A program made the translations under genes and the position numbers. Positions 19,009 through 27,778 of a stretch of DNA of 64,000 nt are shown here, piece by piece. How positions within the stretch are numbered: the stretch's first letter is position 1; each line of letters starts with the position of its first letter. Source of the stretch: Rhodopseudomonas pentothenatexigens (GTDB taxonomy: Bacteria > Pseudomonadota > Alphaproteobacteria > Rhizobiales > Xanthobacteraceae); assembly GCF_900218015.1 (NCBI RefSeq), contig NZ_UFQQ01000018.1, positions 1-64,000 of the forward strand, read 5' to 3'. The notes under the pieces were generated by a model. The model ran no database searches. It saw only the letters and a program-made list of their open reading frames with translations, and was not told the origin of the DNA.

Positions 19009-19884
19009 ATGCTCGCCCTGCAAATCCTGATCGACGGTTTCGCCATCAGCGCGCTGTATGCGCTGGGCGCCACCGGGTTCACGCTGATCTTCGGCGTCTC
19101 CGGCGTCCTCAATCTGTCGCACGGCGCCATCATGGTCGCCGCCGCGGTTGCGGCCTGGGCGGCGTCGAGCACATTCGGCATCGGCAGCTACGCCGGTGCA
19201 CTGATCGGCATCGCCACCGCGCTGGTGATCGCGCTGCTGACCTATTTCGCGGTGGTGCAGCCGATCCAGCGCTCGCGGCGGATCGCCAACGAAGAGAAGG
19301 AAATCTTCGTCCTCACCGGCACGCTGCTGTGGGGCATCATGATCCAGGAAGCGATCGCCTACTTCTTCACCAACAACGCCAAGACGGTACTGCCGATCGT
19401 CACCGGCGTCGTCGAGATCCTCGGCGTCCGCACCCCGCGCAACCAGATCTTCACCGCGCTGGTGTGCTGCCTGGTGATCGCCCTGCTGTGGCTGCTGGTC
19501 AACCGCACCAAGATCGGCAAGGCGGTGCTGGCGGCCTCGATGAACCCGCGCGGCGTCACCCTGCTCGGGCTCGAACTCACCAACATCTATGTCGTGGTCT
19601 GGATCATCTACGGCGTGCTCGCCGGCATCGCCGGGGTGCTGCTCGGCATGTTCCTCGGCGTGTCGTCCTACAGCGTCGGGCCGCTGACCGCGAGCGCGTT
19701 CTCGATCGTGGTGCTCGGCGGGCTCGGCAGCGTGTCCGGTTCGCTGATCGCCGCCTTCGTGGTCGGCTATCTGGAGACCTTCACCGCCTACATGGTCTCG
19801 CCGGCGTATCGCACCATTCCGGCGCTGCTGCTGCTGGTGGCGGTGATGTATCTGCGGCCGCAGGGCCTGCTCGGGAGACGCTGA
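19009..19884 (+). CDS. livH: Liv-type ABC importer permease (LivH, second system)
   Basis: 291-aa permease with the family motif GFTLIFGVSGVLNLSHGAIM near residues 24-43 and VLGGLGSVSGSLIAAFVVGY near the C-terminus. About eight hydrophobic segments. It follows the terminator and palindromic repeat and is 1 base from the next permease. Forms the pore with the following LivM. Confidence 0.92.
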   Translation: MLALQILIDGFAISALYALGATGFTLIFGVSGVLNLSHGAIMVAAAVAAWAASSTFGIGSYAGALIGIATALVIALLTYFAVVQPIQRSRRIANEEKEIFVLTGTLLWGIMIQEAIAYFFTNNAKTVLPIVTGVVEILGVRTPRNQIFTALVCCLVIALLWLLVNRTKIGKAVLAASMNPRGVTLLGLELTNIYVVVWIIYGVLAGIAGVLLGMFLGVSSYSVGPLTASAFSIVVLGGLGSVSGSLIAAFVVGYLETFTAYMVSPAYRTIPALLLLVAVMYLRPQGLLGRR

Positions 19885-19885
19885 G

Positions 19886-20809
19886 ATGGGTGTGTTCACG
19901 TCACGACTGTTCTGGATCTCGCTTCTCGTCGTCGCGGTCGCCGCGACGCTGCCGCTCTACGTCTCCGGCTATATCCTCGGGCTGCTGACGGTGGCGTTCT
20001 ATTTCGGCGTGTTCGCGATGTCCTGGGACCTGCTGTTCGGATTCGCCGGCGAGGTCAATTTCGGTCCGACCTTCCTGATCGGCACCGGCGCCTACACCGC
20101 CGGCATCATCAACAATCTCTACGGGGTGTCGCCTTATTTCTGCATCTTCATCGGCGCGATGGCCGCGGTGGTCGCCGGCTTCGTCCTGGCACTGCCGGCG
20201 CTGCGGGTGCGCGGGCCGTATTTCGGCCTGACCACGCTGGTCGCGGTGCTGATGCTGCAGAACTTCATCGTGGTGTTCGCCGACCTCACCGGCGGCGAGA
20301 TCGGCCTCACCATTCCGGACGTCATCACCATCGACGCCGGCGCCAACTACTGGATCGCGCTCGGCTTCATGACCGTCAGCGGCGCGATCCTGTACGGCCT
20401 GGCGCAATCGCCGATCGGCCTGGTGCTGCAGGCCTCGGGCCAGGACCCGGTGCAGGCCGGCGCGCTCGGCTTCAACATCGTCAAGCACAAGCTGTTCGCC
20501 TTCGTGGTCAGCGCCTTCTTCTCCGGCCTGTCGGGCGCGCTGATGGTGTTCTACTTCGGCACCGCCTCGGTCGGCACCGTGGTCAATGTCGCGGTCGGCG
20601 TGAACGTGATCGTCGCGGCCGTGCTGGGCGGGCGGCGCACCGTGATCGGCGCCGCGCTCGGCGCCGTATTCCTGATCGTCGCCGGCGAGTTCCTGCGTCC
20701 GACCGGCGAACTCGCCACCTTCATCGTCTCGGCGATCGCGCTGCTCGTCGTGCTGTTTTTCCCCGGCGGCTTTCTCGGAGCGGCCTTGTCGCGCGAGGCC
20801 CGGACCTGA
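19886..20809 (+). CDS. livM: Liv-type ABC importer permease (LivM, second system)
   Basis: 307-aa permease, hydrophobic, with the motif DLLFGFAGEVNFGPTFLIGT in the first third and VAAVLGGRRTVIGAALGAVF near the end. The ATG at 19886 lies a single base after livH stops, so they are coupled. It shares one base with the ATPase gene start (20809). The protein lacks the longer N-terminus of the LivM in the first system. Confidence 0.92.
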   Translation: MGVFTSRLFWISLLVVAVAATLPLYVSGYILGLLTVAFYFGVFAMSWDLLFGFAGEVNFGPTFLIGTGAYTAGIINNLYGVSPYFCIFIGAMAAVVAGFVLALPALRVRGPYFGLTTLVAVLMLQNFIVVFADLTGGEIGLTIPDVITIDAGANYWIALGFMTVSGAILYGLAQSPIGLVLQASGQDPVQAGALGFNIVKHKLFAFVVSAFFSGLSGALMVFYFGTASVGTVVNVAVGVNVIVAAVLGGRRTVIGAALGAVFLIVAGEFLRPTGELATFIVSAIALLVVLFFPGGFLGAALSREART

Positions 20810-22293
20810 TGGACGCAGCTTCCAGCAACTTCGCTCCCGCGCTCGAAGTCCGCGGCCTGACCAAGCGGTTCGGTGGTCTCACCGCGGTGAAGAACCTGTC
20901 GTTCGATCTGCGGCCCGGCGAGATCTTCGGCCTGATCGGGCCGAACGGCTCGGGCAAATCCACCGCGATGAAATCGATCATGGGGATCGAACGCCCGACC
21001 GCCGGCGAAGTCGTGTTCCAGGGCGAAAACGTCGCCGGCCTGCCGGCGCACAAGATCGCCCGCAAGGGCTTCGGCATGGTGTTTCAGCATTCCCGGCCGC
21101 TGAACCGGCAGACCGTGCTGGAAAACATCATGGTGGCGCTGCTGCCCGACAGCCTGCTGGCGCTGTTTCACGATCGTGCGCTGGTCGAACGCGCCGAGGC
21201 GATCGCCGAACGGGTCGGCCTCGGCGCGGTGATGCGGCGCAAGCCGCCGACACTGCCGTTCGCTGATCTGCGCCGCCTCGAACTCGCCAAGGCGATCGCG
21301 CGCGATCCCAAAGTGGTGCTGGTCGACGAGCCGTTCGCCGGCTTGACGCTGGCGGAGGTCGGCACCTTCTCCGAGCTGATCGCCGGCTTCCGCGACGAGG
21401 GCCGCGCGGTGCTGCTGGTCGATCACAACGTCAAGAGCGTCGCTGCGCTGGTCGACCGCGTGCTGGCGATGTATCTCGGCGAAGAAATCTGCACCGGCGC
21501 CGCAAGCGAGGTGATGAAGAACGAGACGGTGCGGCGGGTGTATCTCGGCGGCGCGATCGAGAGCTCGGCGCGGCCGGAGACCAGCTTCCACGACAAGGTG
21601 CCGCTGCTGCAGGTCGAGAACGTCGGCGTGTTCTACGGCAAGGCCCAGGCGCTGGAGAACGTCTCGATCCACGTCCACGAGGGCGAGTTCGTCTCGGTGG
21701 TCGGCCTCAACGGCGCCGGCAAGACCACGCTGTTCAACGCCATCTCCGGCCTCCTGCCCTACACCGGCGCGATCAAGCGCGGCGGCGAGCCGCTGCGCGG
21801 GACTTCGGCGGCCAAGATCGCGCGCGACGGCATCGTGCAGTGTCCGGAGTCGCGCGAATTGTTCGGCGAGATGACGGTGCGGGAAAATCTCGACCTCGGC
21901 GGCTATCATCTTGCCGACGACGTCCGCGACAAGCAGATCGACTGGCTGTTCGAGCTGTTTCCGATCCTGCGCGAGCGCCAAAGCCAGCTCGCCCAGACGC
22001 TGTCCGGCGGCGAGCAGCAGATGCTGGCGATCGGCCGCGCGCTGATGATGCGGCCGAAGATCCTGATCCTCGACGAGCCGACGCTCGGGCTGGCGCCGGT
22101 GATCCTGGAGCAGCTGTCGAAGGCGCTGGAGAAGCTGCGCCAGACCTCGTCGATCACCGTGCTGCTCGGCGAACAGAACGTCACCTTCGCGCTGCCGCAC
22201 GCGGACCGCGTCTATGTGCTCGAGCACGCCCGGATCGTGTGGGAAGGCGATCCGGCACGCTTTGCCGCCGAAGCCGGAGAGGGCTATCTGTAG
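20809..22293 (+). CDS. Fused LivG-LivF double ATPase
   Basis: 494-aa protein with two complete ATP-binding cassettes in one chain. NBD1 has Walker A GPNGSGKS at residues 44-51, a variant signature (LPFADLRRLELAKAIA) and Walker B VVLVDEPFAGL. NBD2 has Walker A GLNGAGKTT at about 299-307, LSGGEQQML and Walker B LILDEPTLGL. The linker holds a short stretch around residues 245-265. In the first importer of this window the same roles are split between livG and livF. NBD1 corresponds to LivG and NBD2 to LivF. Fusion fixes a 1:1 ratio of the two ATPases, and the canonical NBD2 probably carries most of the turnover (inference). Confidence 0.93.
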   Translation: MDAASSNFAPALEVRGLTKRFGGLTAVKNLSFDLRPGEIFGLIGPNGSGKSTAMKSIMGIERPTAGEVVFQGENVAGLPAHKIARKGFGMVFQHSRPLNRQTVLENIMVALLPDSLLALFHDRALVERAEAIAERVGLGAVMRRKPPTLPFADLRRLELAKAIARDPKVVLVDEPFAGLTLAEVGTFSELIAGFRDEGRAVLLVDHNVKSVAALVDRVLAMYLGEEICTGAASEVMKNETVRRVYLGGAIESSARPETSFHDKVPLLQVENVGVFYGKAQALENVSIHVHEGEFVSVVGLNGAGKTTLFNAISGLLPYTGAIKRGGEPLRGTSAAKIARDGIVQCPESRELFGEMTVRENLDLGGYHLADDVRDKQIDWLFELFPILRERQSQLAQTLSGGEQQMLAIGRALMMRPKILILDEPTLGLAPVILEQLSKALEKLRQTSSITVLLGEQNVTFALPHADRVYVLEHARIVWEGDPARFAAEAGEGYL

Positions 22294-22335
22294 CGGCGGC
22301 GTCCGGCCGAACCGGACTTCACCGAAGGGCACTCG

Positions 22336-23115
22336 ATGGACCTGCATCTGCGCGGCAAGCGCGTCCTCATCACCGGCGCGTCGAAAGGCATCGGCGCCGC
22401 CGCAGCCCAAGCCTTCGCCGAAGAAGGCTGCCATCTGCGGCTCGCCGCCCGCAACAAGGATGCGCTGGAAGACCTCGCCGCGCGGCTCCGCGACCAGTAC
22501 GGCGTCGGCGTCGCGATGCATGTCGCCGACCTGCGCAACAAGACCGACCTGACGCAGCTCGCCGCGCAGGCGATGGATATCGACATCCTGATCAACAATG
22601 CCGGCGACATTCCGCGCGGCACGATCGACGCAATCGACGACGCCGCGTGGCGTCACGCCTGGGATCTGAAAGTGTTCGGCTTCATCGATCTGACCCGGCT
22701 GGTGTACGCGCAGATGAAGGCGCGCGGCGGTGGCGTCATCATCAACGACATCGGCGCGGCCGGCGAACGGCTCGACGCCGGCTACATCTGCGGCTCCGCC
22801 GGCAACGCCGCGCTGATGGCGTTCACCCGCGCGCTCGGCGGCCGGAGCCTTGCCGACCATATCCGCGTGGTCGGCATCAATCCGGGGCCGGTCGGCACCG
22901 ACCGCTATCTCGGCCGCATGAAAGGCCGGGCCAAGGCCGAGCTCGGCGACGAAAGCCGCTACCTCGAATTGCAGAAGAATCTTCCGCTCGGCCGACCCGC
23001 GGAGCCGCGCGAGATCGCCGACCTGATGACCTATCTCGCCTCTGACCGCTCCGGCTATACCACCGGTGCGATCTTCACGGTCGACGGCGGCCTCAGCGCC
23101 GGCTGGCCGGGCTGA
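22336..23115 (+). CDS. SDR-family oxidoreductase
   Basis: 259-aa short-chain dehydrogenase. NAD(P)-binding motif TGASKGIGAAAAQ, then NNAGDIPRG, and C-terminal DGGLSAGWPG. The catalytic region is unusual: around the expected YxxxK, the sequence is GYICGSAGNAALMAF, so the usual Tyr-Lys pair is not evident (the Tyr is in AGYICGSAGN and Lys is absent). The gene is 42 bases after the fused ATPase and probably co-transcribed. The role could be oxidation of an imported alcohol or ketone, or a non-catalytic form. Confidence 0.82.
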   Translation: MDLHLRGKRVLITGASKGIGAAAAQAFAEEGCHLRLAARNKDALEDLAARLRDQYGVGVAMHVADLRNKTDLTQLAAQAMDIDILINNAGDIPRGTIDAIDDAAWRHAWDLKVFGFIDLTRLVYAQMKARGGGVIINDIGAAGERLDAGYICGSAGNAALMAFTRALGGRSLADHIRVVGINPGPVGTDRYLGRMKGRAKAELGDESRYLELQKNLPLGRPAEPREIADLMTYLASDRSGYTTGAIFTVDGGLSAGWPG

Positions 23116-23308
23116 GCGTCGGCGCAAGAAGCGGCCGCGCCCGCCGCAATGCAGCCATGACGATACGGCGTCGCGCCCCTTTTGCGGCGGCGCCGCCGCA
23201 ACGGATCGTCAGCCGCACGGGCGTCACAACGCCGCTGTTTGATTCAACGCAAGCGGCGCCGTCAGCGCCGCGGCGTATCAAATGACAGCTGCAATTGGAG
23301 AACCCGCC

Positions 23309-24685
23309 ATGGCCTCGTCGCTCACCCCTCCCGCCTCCGCGCCGATCTCCGCGCTGCCGACGCTGGCGCACATCCGCAAGGATTTCATCTGGGGCGTGTC
23401 GACGGCGAGCTTCCAGATCGAAGGGGCCACCGGCGAAGACGGACGCGGCCAGAGCATCTGGGACGTGTATTGCCGCTCCGGCTACGTCGCCGACAACGAC
23501 ACCGGCGATGTCGCCTGCGACCACTATCATCGCTACCAGGAAGATGTCGCGCTGATGAAGGCGCTCGGGATCCAAGCTTACCGGTTTTCGATCGCCTGGC
23601 CGCGAGTGTTTCCGCAAGGTACCGGCGCGATCAACGAGCCCGGCCTCGCCTTCTACGACCGCCTGATCGATGCACTCGAGGCCGCCGGCATCGAGCCGTG
23701 GATCTGCCTGTATCACTGGGACCTGCCGTTGGCGCTGGAAGAGCGCGGCGGCTGGCTCAACCGCGACATCGTCGGCTGGTTCGCCGACTACGCCCGCGTC
23801 ATCGGCCAGCGTTACGGCAAGCGCGTGAAGCGGTTCGCCACCTTCAACGAGCCCGGCATCTTCAGCCTGTTCAGCCGCTCGTTCGGCGCCCGCGACCGCA
23901 GCGCCGACGACAAGCTGCACCGCTGGATCCACCACGTCAATCTGGCGCACGGCGCCGCCGTCGATGCGCTGCGTGAGACCGTGCCGGATGCGCAGATCGG
24001 CTTGGTGACCAACTATCAGCCGGTGTATCCGTCGAGCGACAAGCCGGAAGACGTCGCCGAAGCCAAGCTGATCGGCGATTATTGGAACCGCGCTTTCGCC
24101 GATCCGCAATATCGCGGCGAATATCCCGATCTGATCCGCGACGCGATCAAGCCGCATATCCAGCCCGGCGACATGGCGCGCATCCACCGGCCGCTCGACT
24201 GGTTCGGGCTGAACCACTACAGCCCGGTGTACATCAACGCCGATCCGAACGCGATCGTCGGGCTCGGCTGGGGTCCGAAACCCGAGGGCATTCCGCGTTC
24301 GCCGATCGACTGGACGATCGAACCGGATGCGTTCCGCGACACGCTGATCGAGGTCAGCCGTCGCTACGGCAAGCCGGTCTACGTCACCGAGAACGGCTAC
24401 GGCAGCAATATCGAAAAGCCGGACGACAACGGCGACGTGATCGATCCCGGCCGCATCGCGTTCCTGCGCGACTACATCACCGCCCTCGACCAGGCGATCG
24501 CTGCGGGTGCCGACGTGCGCGGCTACATGGTCTGGTCGCTGCTCGACAATTTCGAGTGGGAACAGGGCTACAGGGTGCGGTTCGGCCTGATCTACATCGA
24601 CTATGCCACGCTGCGGCGGATTCCGAAGGCGTCGTTCCAATGGTTCGCCGAGGTGATCCGCCACGCCCGCGGCACGGCCGCCTGA
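23309..24685 (+). CDS. bglA: GH1 beta-glucosidase
   Basis: 458-aa glycoside hydrolase family 1 enzyme that cleaves beta-glucosides and related sugars. The acid/base Glu is in TFNEPGIF and the nucleophile Glu in YVTENGYGS; other hallmarks are WGVSTASFQIEGA at the N-terminus and GYMVWSLLDNFEWEQGY near the end. It is read from the ATG at 23309, which has TTGGAG seven bases upstream, rather than from 23282. No signal peptide is visible, so it is cytoplasmic. It is alone on the plus strand and convergent with the SbmA-like gene. No sugar transporter is adjacent. Confidence 0.93.
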   Translation: MASSLTPPASAPISALPTLAHIRKDFIWGVSTASFQIEGATGEDGRGQSIWDVYCRSGYVADNDTGDVACDHYHRYQEDVALMKALGIQAYRFSIAWPRVFPQGTGAINEPGLAFYDRLIDALEAAGIEPWICLYHWDLPLALEERGGWLNRDIVGWFADYARVIGQRYGKRVKRFATFNEPGIFSLFSRSFGARDRSADDKLHRWIHHVNLAHGAAVDALRETVPDAQIGLVTNYQPVYPSSDKPEDVAEAKLIGDYWNRAFADPQYRGEYPDLIRDAIKPHIQPGDMARIHRPLDWFGLNHYSPVYINADPNAIVGLGWGPKPEGIPRSPIDWTIEPDAFRDTLIEVSRRYGKPVYVTENGYGSNIEKPDDNGDVIDPGRIAFLRDYITALDQAIAAGADVRGYMVWSLLDNFEWEQGYRVRFGLIYIDYATLRRIPKASFQWFAEVIRHARGTAA

Positions 24686-24698
24686 TCGGGCGGCGACG

Positions 24699-25835
24699 TT
24701 ACGACGGCGCCAGCTCGCGCGACGGCTCGGCGGGCGCCGCCGGATTGCGGTCCGGCATCTGGTCGATCGCCGCCAGCAGCGCGGCGACGCGGTTGGCCGA
24801 GGAGCGCCAATCCGCCAGCCGCTGATAATTGTCGACCAGCCAGTTCACCGCACCCTGCACGGTGACGAACGCCGCCGCGCTCTGCGTCACCTCGCCGAGC
24901 GTCATCGCGCCCGACAGATATTTCGGAAAGCACAGGAAGTAGGCTGCGACCGGCGCGAACAGGAAGTTGCTGTGCGACACCAGCGTCATGTCGACGAGCT
25001 GCCAGCACAGCTCGCGCCACGAACGCAGCACCTCCTGCAGCCGCCGCGCCAGCTTCGCCATCCACGCCCTCTCGTCGGCCTCGCTGGCGGGACGGCCGCC
25101 GCGCAGCACCTCGGCGGCAGCGCGGAATTCCGCCTCGTTCTGATTGCGCCGTTCGCTGATGCTGGTCATGCGGCGGCCGAACCACAGCATCATCGCGGTC
25201 ATGACCGTCGAGTAGCCGATCACGCCGACCACCAGATAGCCCGGGATTTCGGCATTGTAGCCGAACAGCCCGACATTGATGCTGCCGCCGACGCTCCACA
25301 GCACGCTGAAGAAGGTCAGCGCCGTCAGCACCGAGGACAGGAACGCCAGGATCAGATCGACCGGCGAGTCGGTGGCGATCCGGACGTCCTCGGCGAGGCG
25401 ATATTCCGGGTTCTCCGCGCCGTGATCTGTACCATCGATTGGGACGTTGTGGTCCTTACGCGACCAGCGCTCGAGGATTTCACATGTCATCGACTCCCGC
25501 CATTTGCGCTGGCCGGTCATGCGCCCCCACACCGAGGTCGCAGCGACCATCACGCTGGTGGCGGCGAGCAGCACGAACATCCCGGTCTGCATCCACAACG
25601 CGTCGGCATCACGCCGTTCGAGCGCATCGAAGAAATGTCGATTCCACAAGTTGAGATAGAACTGAACCAGCAGCTGCGCCAGCACCACGCCGATCAGCAC
25701 CGCGATCAGGCCGGTGACCCGCGGCTTGCCGCTCAGCCAAAATCTGCGCGACAGCAGCCAGAACCCGGTCAGGTTGTGGCCGTTGGAGTCGTTATGTGAG
25801 AAGAGTCCCATGACGCGATATAAGGCCCGGAGCAT
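24699..25835 (-). CDS. SbmA/BacA-type membrane transporter (ABC transmembrane domain without ATPase)
   Basis: About 378 aa. It resembles the transmembrane half of SbmA/BacA and YddA proteins, which import peptides and other molecules: FYLNLWNRHFFDALERRDAD, WRESMTCEILERW, NPEYRLAEDVR and the helix YWLVDNYQRLADWRSS near the end. About six to seven membrane segments are seen. No Walker motifs are present, so it is the SbmA-type stand-alone form rather than a complete ABC exporter. The start is uncertain: ATG at 25835 or 25811; the frame upstream to 25931 is probably not translated. It is divergent from an amidase gene, with about 113 bases between. Confidence 0.8.
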   Translation of the reverse strand: MLRALYRVMGLFSHNDSNGHNLTGFWLLSRRFWLSGKPRVTGLIAVLIGVVLAQLLVQFYLNLWNRHFFDALERRDADALWMQTGMFVLLAATSVMVAATSVWGRMTGQRKWRESMTCEILERWSRKDHNVPIDGTDHGAENPEYRLAEDVRIATDSPVDLILAFLSSVLTALTFFSVLWSVGGSINVGLFGYNAEIPGYLVVGVIGYSTVMTAMMLWFGRRMTSISERRNQNEAEFRAAAEVLRGGRPASEADERAWMAKLARRLQEVLRSWRELCWQLVDMTLVSHSNFLFAPVAAYFLCFPKYLSGAMTLGEVTQSAAAFVTVQGAVNWLVDNYQRLADWRSSANRVAALLAAIDQMPDRNPAAPAEPSRELAPS

Positions 25836-25948
25836 CAGGTTGTGAAGCGGTCCGGGGTAGCCCTTGCGTCTAGTCTTGGTATCCGGTCCAAAGCGCGGAC
25901 GGCGATGTGGTGATACCGTCGGCGCGATCAACTTAGGGGAGTTACAGG

Positions 25949-27382
25949 GTGGCGGCAGATCAGGCGCTGGTAAAGGAAACCGCTTGTGCGGTGGTGGGCA
26001 AGCTCAAGTCCGGCGAGGTGACGCCGATCGAGCTGCTCGACGTGCTGGAAGCGCGGATCGCCGAGGTCGACGGCGCCGTCAATGCCCTGCCGACGCTGTG
26101 CTTCGACCGCGCCCGCGGCCACGCCGCCGAGCTGATGAAGAAGCCGCCGGCCGAGCGCGGCCTGCTGGCCGGGCTACCGCTGCCGATCAAGGACCTCACC
26201 GCGGTCGCCGGCGTGCTCACCACCCAGGGCTCGCCGATCTTCAAGAACGTCGTGCCGGCCCGTTCCGACCTGATGGTCGAGCATCTCGAAGCCAACGGCG
26301 CCGTGGTCTACGCCAAGTCCAACACCCCGGAATTCGGCGCCGGCGCCAACACCTTCAACGAGGTGTTCGGGGCCACGCGCAACCCGTGGGACCTGTCGCG
26401 CTCGGCGGCCGGCTCGTCCGGCGGCGCCGCGGCGGCGCTGGCATCCGGCACCGCATGGCTGGCCCAAGGCTCCGACATGGGCGGCTCGCTGCGCAACCCG
26501 GCCAGCTTCTGCGGCATCGTCGGCCTGCGCCCGAGCTTCGGCCGGGTCGCGCACACGCCGGCGGCCAAGATCGACCGCAATCTCGGCGTCAACGGCCCGA
26601 TGGCCCGCAACGTTGAGGACGTCGCGCTGCTGCTCGATGCGATGAGCGGCGAATACGCCGCCGATCCCTTGTCGATCCCCTCGCCCGCGACCTCGTTCCT
26701 CGCCGCGGCCCGGTCGCGGCGGAAGCCGCTGCGCGTCGCCTACTCGCCCGATCTCGGCATCACCCCGGTCGATCCGGAGGTCGCCGCGATCACCGCCAAG
26801 GCGGCCGAACGCTTCGCCGAGGCCGGCGTGATCGTCGAACAGGCGCAGCCGGATCTGTCCGAGGCGCACGAGTGCTTCCAGGCGCTGCGCGCCTTCGACT
26901 TCGCGATCAGCAAGGCCGAACTGCTGCGCACCAAGCGAGACCTGCTCAAGCCGGAAGTGATCTGGAATATCGAGCAGGGCCTGAAGCTGACGGTCGATGA
27001 TCTCGCCAAGGCCGAAGCGCAGCGCGTCGCGATGGCGGCGCGAACCATCGAGTTCTTCCAGACCTACGACCTGTTGCTGTGCCCGGCGACGATCACCGCG
27101 CCGTTCCCGGTCGAGCAGCGCTACCTCGCCGAATGCAACGGCCACACCTTCGGCAACTACGTCGAATGGCTGGGCATCGTCTATGCGATCACGCTGGTGT
27201 GCTGCCCGGCGCTGTCGCTGCCTTGCGGCTTCACCGCGACCGGCCTGCCGGTCGGCCTGCAGATGGTGGCAAAGCCGCGCAACGAAGCCGGCCTGCTCGC
27301 CGGCGCCGCGCTGCTCGAGGACATTCTCGGCCTGAAGGGCACCACCCCGATCGATCCGCGTCCGGCGCCCGAAAGTCTGTAG
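25949..27382 (+). CDS. Amidase (amidase signature family)
   Basis: 477-aa amidase. The Ser-Ser-Lys triad is visible: Lys in PLPIKDLTAVAG, the cis-Ser in SDMGGSLRNPA and the nucleophile Ser in the GSSGGAAAALASG loop. Start GTG at 25949 with GGGGAGTTACAG upstream. It hydrolyses an amide of unknown nature in the cytoplasm. It stands alone and divergent from the SbmA-like gene, and it is followed by a gap with a duplicated GTTGCAACAC box. Confidence 0.9.
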   Translation: MAADQALVKETACAVVGKLKSGEVTPIELLDVLEARIAEVDGAVNALPTLCFDRARGHAAELMKKPPAERGLLAGLPLPIKDLTAVAGVLTTQGSPIFKNVVPARSDLMVEHLEANGAVVYAKSNTPEFGAGANTFNEVFGATRNPWDLSRSAAGSSGGAAAALASGTAWLAQGSDMGGSLRNPASFCGIVGLRPSFGRVAHTPAAKIDRNLGVNGPMARNVEDVALLLDAMSGEYAADPLSIPSPATSFLAAARSRRKPLRVAYSPDLGITPVDPEVAAITAKAAERFAEAGVIVEQAQPDLSEAHECFQALRAFDFAISKAELLRTKRDLLKPEVIWNIEQGLKLTVDDLAKAEAQRVAMAARTIEFFQTYDLLLCPATITAPFPVEQRYLAECNGHTFGNYVEWLGIVYAITLVCCPALSLPCGFTATGLPVGLQMVAKPRNEAGLLAGAALLEDILGLKGTTPIDPRPAPESL

Positions 27383-27400
27383 GCGCCGACGGGACTGGCG

Positions 27401-27438
27401 GTTGCAACACGCTGTGCTACTCTCCGGCGTGTTGCAAC
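27401..27438. promoter_or_regulatory. Duplicated GTTGCAACAC box, inverted repeat before the ferredoxin-P450 genes
   Basis: Perfect 12-bp inverted repeat GTTGCAACACGC (27401-27412) and GCGTGTTGCAAC (27427-27438), separated by 14 bases. Each arm contains the self-palindromic GTTGCAAC, so the box is also a direct repeat GTTGCAACAC at 27401 and 27431, 30 bases apart, about three helical turns. It ends 43 bases before the ferredoxin start. It most likely binds a dimeric regulator; the regulator is not in this window. Confidence 0.65.
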
Positions 27439-27481
27439 ACCGATAGATCCGCCGACAAAGGCGGACGATGGGGAAACGCCA

Positions 27482-27709
27482 ATGTCCGATCACCTGAAAG
27501 CGTCCGAGACGCTGAAAATCCACGTCGACCAGGACAAGTGTCAGGGCCATGCGCGCTGCAAAGCGCTGGCTCCTGAATTGTTCGAACTCGATGACTACGG
27601 AAATGCCCACGAAATCGGCGACGGCACGGTGCCTACCGCGCTGATCGACCAGGCATGGCTGGCCAAGTCCAACTGCCCTGAGAACGCGATCGTCATCGAC
27701 GAAGCTTGA
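27482..27709 (+). CDS. [3Fe-4S]-type ferredoxin for P450
   Basis: 75-aa ferredoxin. Cysteines C20, C26 and C65 are arranged as CxxHxxC...CP, with His23 in the place of the second Cys. That pattern marks the HaPux/Fdx class that transfers electrons to bacterial CYP enzymes. The C-terminal SNCPENAIVIDEA is typical. The start follows GGGGAAACGCC at 27470-27480. It is 69 bases before the P450 gene and is likely its redox partner. A ferredoxin reductase gene is not seen in the window. Confidence 0.88.
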   Translation: MSDHLKASETLKIHVDQDKCQGHARCKALAPELFELDDYGNAHEIGDGTVPTALIDQAWLAKSNCPENAIVIDEA

Positions 27710-27778
27710 TCACTCCGCCTTCTCCCCGTTCGAGCGGCGCCAAGACCGCAACGACTTCTCGCAGAGGAAACGCCAGAC

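Noticed and set aside
20551-23127. Long minus-strand open frame (858 aa) across the livM/livGF/SDR genes
   Set aside because: It is antisense to three well-supported genes, has low-complexity Arg/Asp/His/Gln composition and no family motif. Long antisense frames are common in GC-rich coding DNA.
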